Source of the DNA: Clostridia bacterium
GTDB taxonomy: Bacteria > Bacillota > Clostridia > UBA1381
NCBI GenBank assembly: GCA_900751885.1
Contig: CAADTH010000014.1
Span: 1 to 23,534, forward strand
Direction of reading: 5' to 3'
DNA: 23,534 bases
How positions within the stretch are numbered: the first letter of the stretch is position 1; each line of letters starts with the position of its first letter. Below the pieces are notes generated by a model that searched no databases, was not told the origin of the DNA, and saw only the letters and a program-made list of their open reading frames with translations. Position numbers and translations under genes: made by a program. Positions 22,136 through 23,534 of this stretch are shown piece by piece.

Positions 22136-23416
22136 CTATTTTAAATTACTCTCATTTGTTGCAAAGTCAATGTATCCCCAACAAATAGAATTACTCCAAT
22201 CCTGATTTGAATTATCGATATTCTCAAAAACAATCTCTACACCGTCAGTATCACCGGTCAATTTTCCTCCCAGACAATTAACCAACGACCGTTTTCCTTC
22301 TGTATTAATATATCCTTGTACATTAACCAGAGTAACATTTTCATTTATTTTTATATAATCCTGTAGAATAGAGTCTTTGATACATAAGTACGCCCTGGAA
22401 TTACTCGGCGTATATAATTCAACTGCATCTTTTTGAAATGTAACTCTCCAAATTGGGGTGCCATCACTCCATATACCTATCTTTTTAGGAGTTGTAGCGT
22501 AAACATCAACAGCTGAATTGATTTTCTCCTTCAGCCCACTGTCGAGCTTTGCTTCCGAGACTGCGCCATTTTGAATCCGATTATTATTGATTGCTCCTTG
22601 AGCAATCTTATCGTTCGTCACACTGTAATCTGCAAGCTTGTTCGTCGTAATACTTTTATCTGAGATATTTGGTATATTAATTTTATTTTTGAGCGCCGTA
22701 TCCATCTTTGCCTCTGTCACAGCTCCGTCCGCCAATGTTCTGGTATCCACCGCGTTATTCTGAATACGATGATTATTGATTGCCCCCTGTGCAATCTTAT
22801 TAATCGTTACACCGTAATCTGCAAGCTTGTTCGTTGTGATACTCCCATCTGCGACATTCGGCGTATTAATCTTATTTTTGAGCGTCGAATCCAGCTTCGC
22901 TTCTGTCACACTTCCGTCTGCAATTGCAGAAGAATTGATTTTTGTCTTCAAGTCGGTAGATAATTTGTTCTCTGTTACCGCACCGTCTACCATTTTTTCA
23001 GAAGTGACTGCATTGTTCGCCAACTCAGCACTTGTCACCGCATCACCCGCCAATTGATTCTTCGTGATTGTTCCATCCAAAATATTTGCATTTGTTACAG
23101 CTCCAGGTGCTAATTTTTCTTCTGTAATGCTGTAATCATCAATACTGTCTACTCGCATCCACTCTGTCCAATACGCTGGATCCGGCTTATATCTGTCCAA
23201 ATTCCTCAAGTAAATTTTATTTGACTCCCTTGAAATAAACATTTGCTGACATAGATATCCATACCCGTCGTCATCCTCTTCTGTATAATCAACTATCAGC
23301 GTATATTTTCCCCATTCAGGTGCATTTCCTGCATTCTCTCCAGAAAAGATACCACAGCTTGTCTGATCATCTAAATCTGCTCCATAGTTTAAAATTTGTC
23401 CGTTAAATGCCGCCAT
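22136..23416 (-). CDS. phage tail fibre protein with pyocin-knob-like N-terminus
   Basis: 426 residues when started at MAAFNGQILNYGADLDDQTS; AAGGGGGAG lies before the ATGs at 23422/23416 and the ATG at 23437 is upstream of it. The N-terminal 90 residues (CGIFSGENAGNAPEWGKYTL, YLCQQMFISRE, YWTEWMRVDS) resemble the pyocin-knob fold of tail fibres. Residues 95-300 consist of short heptad-like units (ITEEKLAPGAVTNANILDG) typical of a fibre shaft, with a 63-residue tandem duplication (167-229 and 230-292). The tail end (KKIGIWSDGTPIWRVTF onward) is likely the receptor-binding part. It probably forms trimers that recognise the host surface. Confidence 0.75.
   Translation of the reverse strand: MAAFNGQILNYGADLDDQTSCGIFSGENAGNAPEWGKYTLIVDYTEEDDDGYGYLCQQMFISRESNKIYLRNLDRYKPDPAYWTEWMRVDSIDDYSITEEKLAPGAVTNANILDGTITKNQLAGDAVTSAELANNAVTSEKMVDGAVTENKLSTDLKTKINSSAIADGSVTEAKLDSTLKNKINTPNVADGSITTNKLADYGVTINKIAQGAINNHRIQNNAVDTRTLADGAVTEAKMDTALKNKINIPNISDKSITTNKLADYSVTNDKIAQGAINNNRIQNGAVSEAKLDSGLKEKINSAVDVYATTPKKIGIWSDGTPIWRVTFQKDAVELYTPSNSRAYLCIKDSILQDYIKINENVTLVNVQGYINTEGKRSLVNCLGGKLTGDTDGVEIVFENIDNSNQDWSNSICWGYIDFATNESNLK
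22541..22918 (-). repeat. 189-bp tandem duplication in the fibre shaft
   Basis: Residues 167-229 and 230-292 align without gaps (ADG-S/A-VTEAK-L/M-D start; GAINN-H/N-RIQN near the end). They suggest a recent duplication that lengthened the fibre. Confidence 0.7.
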
Positions 23417-23534
23417 AATCATTCTCCCCCTTTTCATTTTTATCTATCTCAAATCAAAGTCCACCCCTGCAACCGAACCTCTTTTTTCTATGCCGCCGGC
23501 TTGCATCTACTTTCTACGGGATAATCTCCCTAAA
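23417..23534. repeat. copy B of the tail-fibre upstream block
   Basis: Matches copy A (16882-17000), with small differences, up to the window edge. In this copy the gene upstream ends cleanly as LGRLSRRK-stop, directly followed by the ATG of the 20-codon ORF (TAGATG). Confidence 0.8.
23444..23506 (-). CDS. conserved 20-residue ORF upstream of the second fibre gene
   Basis: Peptide MQAGGIEKRGSVAGVDFDLR. It starts right after the stop of an upstream gene (TAGATG), which suggests translational coupling, and ends 27 bases before the fibre start. See 16908-16970 for the other copy. Confidence 0.45.
   Translation of the reverse strand: MQAGGIEKRGSVAGVDFDLR

Overview
The window looks like part of a Gram-positive genome of the Clostridia type, perhaps a Lachnospiraceae-like gut or rumen bacterium. 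The reasons are strong AGGAGG ribosome-binding sites, clear sigma-A type promoters, AT-rich intergenic DNA, secreted proteins with tandem dockerins, a type I-C-like CRISPR array, and prophage genes of the kinds seen in Firmicutes phages. No rRNA or tRNA gene and no integrase was found, so the genus and the prophage ends cannot be fixed from this sequence.

Region 1 (1-9459) is one prophage, mostly on the minus strand. Its lysis/lysogeny switch lies at 8499-9289: a CI-like repressor on the plus strand and a Cro-like gene on the minus strand face each other across two good promoters and three copies of a 14-bp operator-like site. Leftwards from the switch come small early genes, a Lin1244/Lin1753-type replication protein, a helicase-loader-like gene, a possible late regulator, a small zinc-ribbon protein, a scaffold-like coiled-coil protein, and then a contractile-tail module: neck/tail terminator, sheath, tube, tail-assembly chaperone with a frameshifted extension, and a tape measure protein that leaves the window at base 1. 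Terminase, portal and major capsid genes are absent between the early and tail modules, although the tail genes are intact.

Region 2 (about 9490-18550) holds three genes for large secreted proteins, with one phage tail gene among them. They are a 1088-residue protein with pre-peptidase C-terminal (PPC) domains, a subtilisin-like protease, and a PPC-domain protein. The last two end in the same unit: an Ig/FN3-like domain, a dockerin, a linker and a second dockerin. Between those two sits a phage tail gene with 17 YadA-like 14-residue repeats and a Peptidase_G2-like C-terminus.

Region 3 (18657-19513) is an orphan CRISPR array, transcribed on the minus strand, with leader, promoter and terminator but no cas gene in the window. 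It contains two repeat types whose hairpin stems differ by matched changes on both arms.

Region 4 (about 19800-23534) is a second, broken phage segment on the minus strand: a small terminase, a GpA-type large terminase cut short and joined by deletion to the end of a lambda-type portal gene, and a second tail fibre gene. The two tail fibre genes share a conserved upstream block that includes a 20-codon ORF, and both end at a similar GCACC/GGTGC hairpin, so they look like related cassettes.
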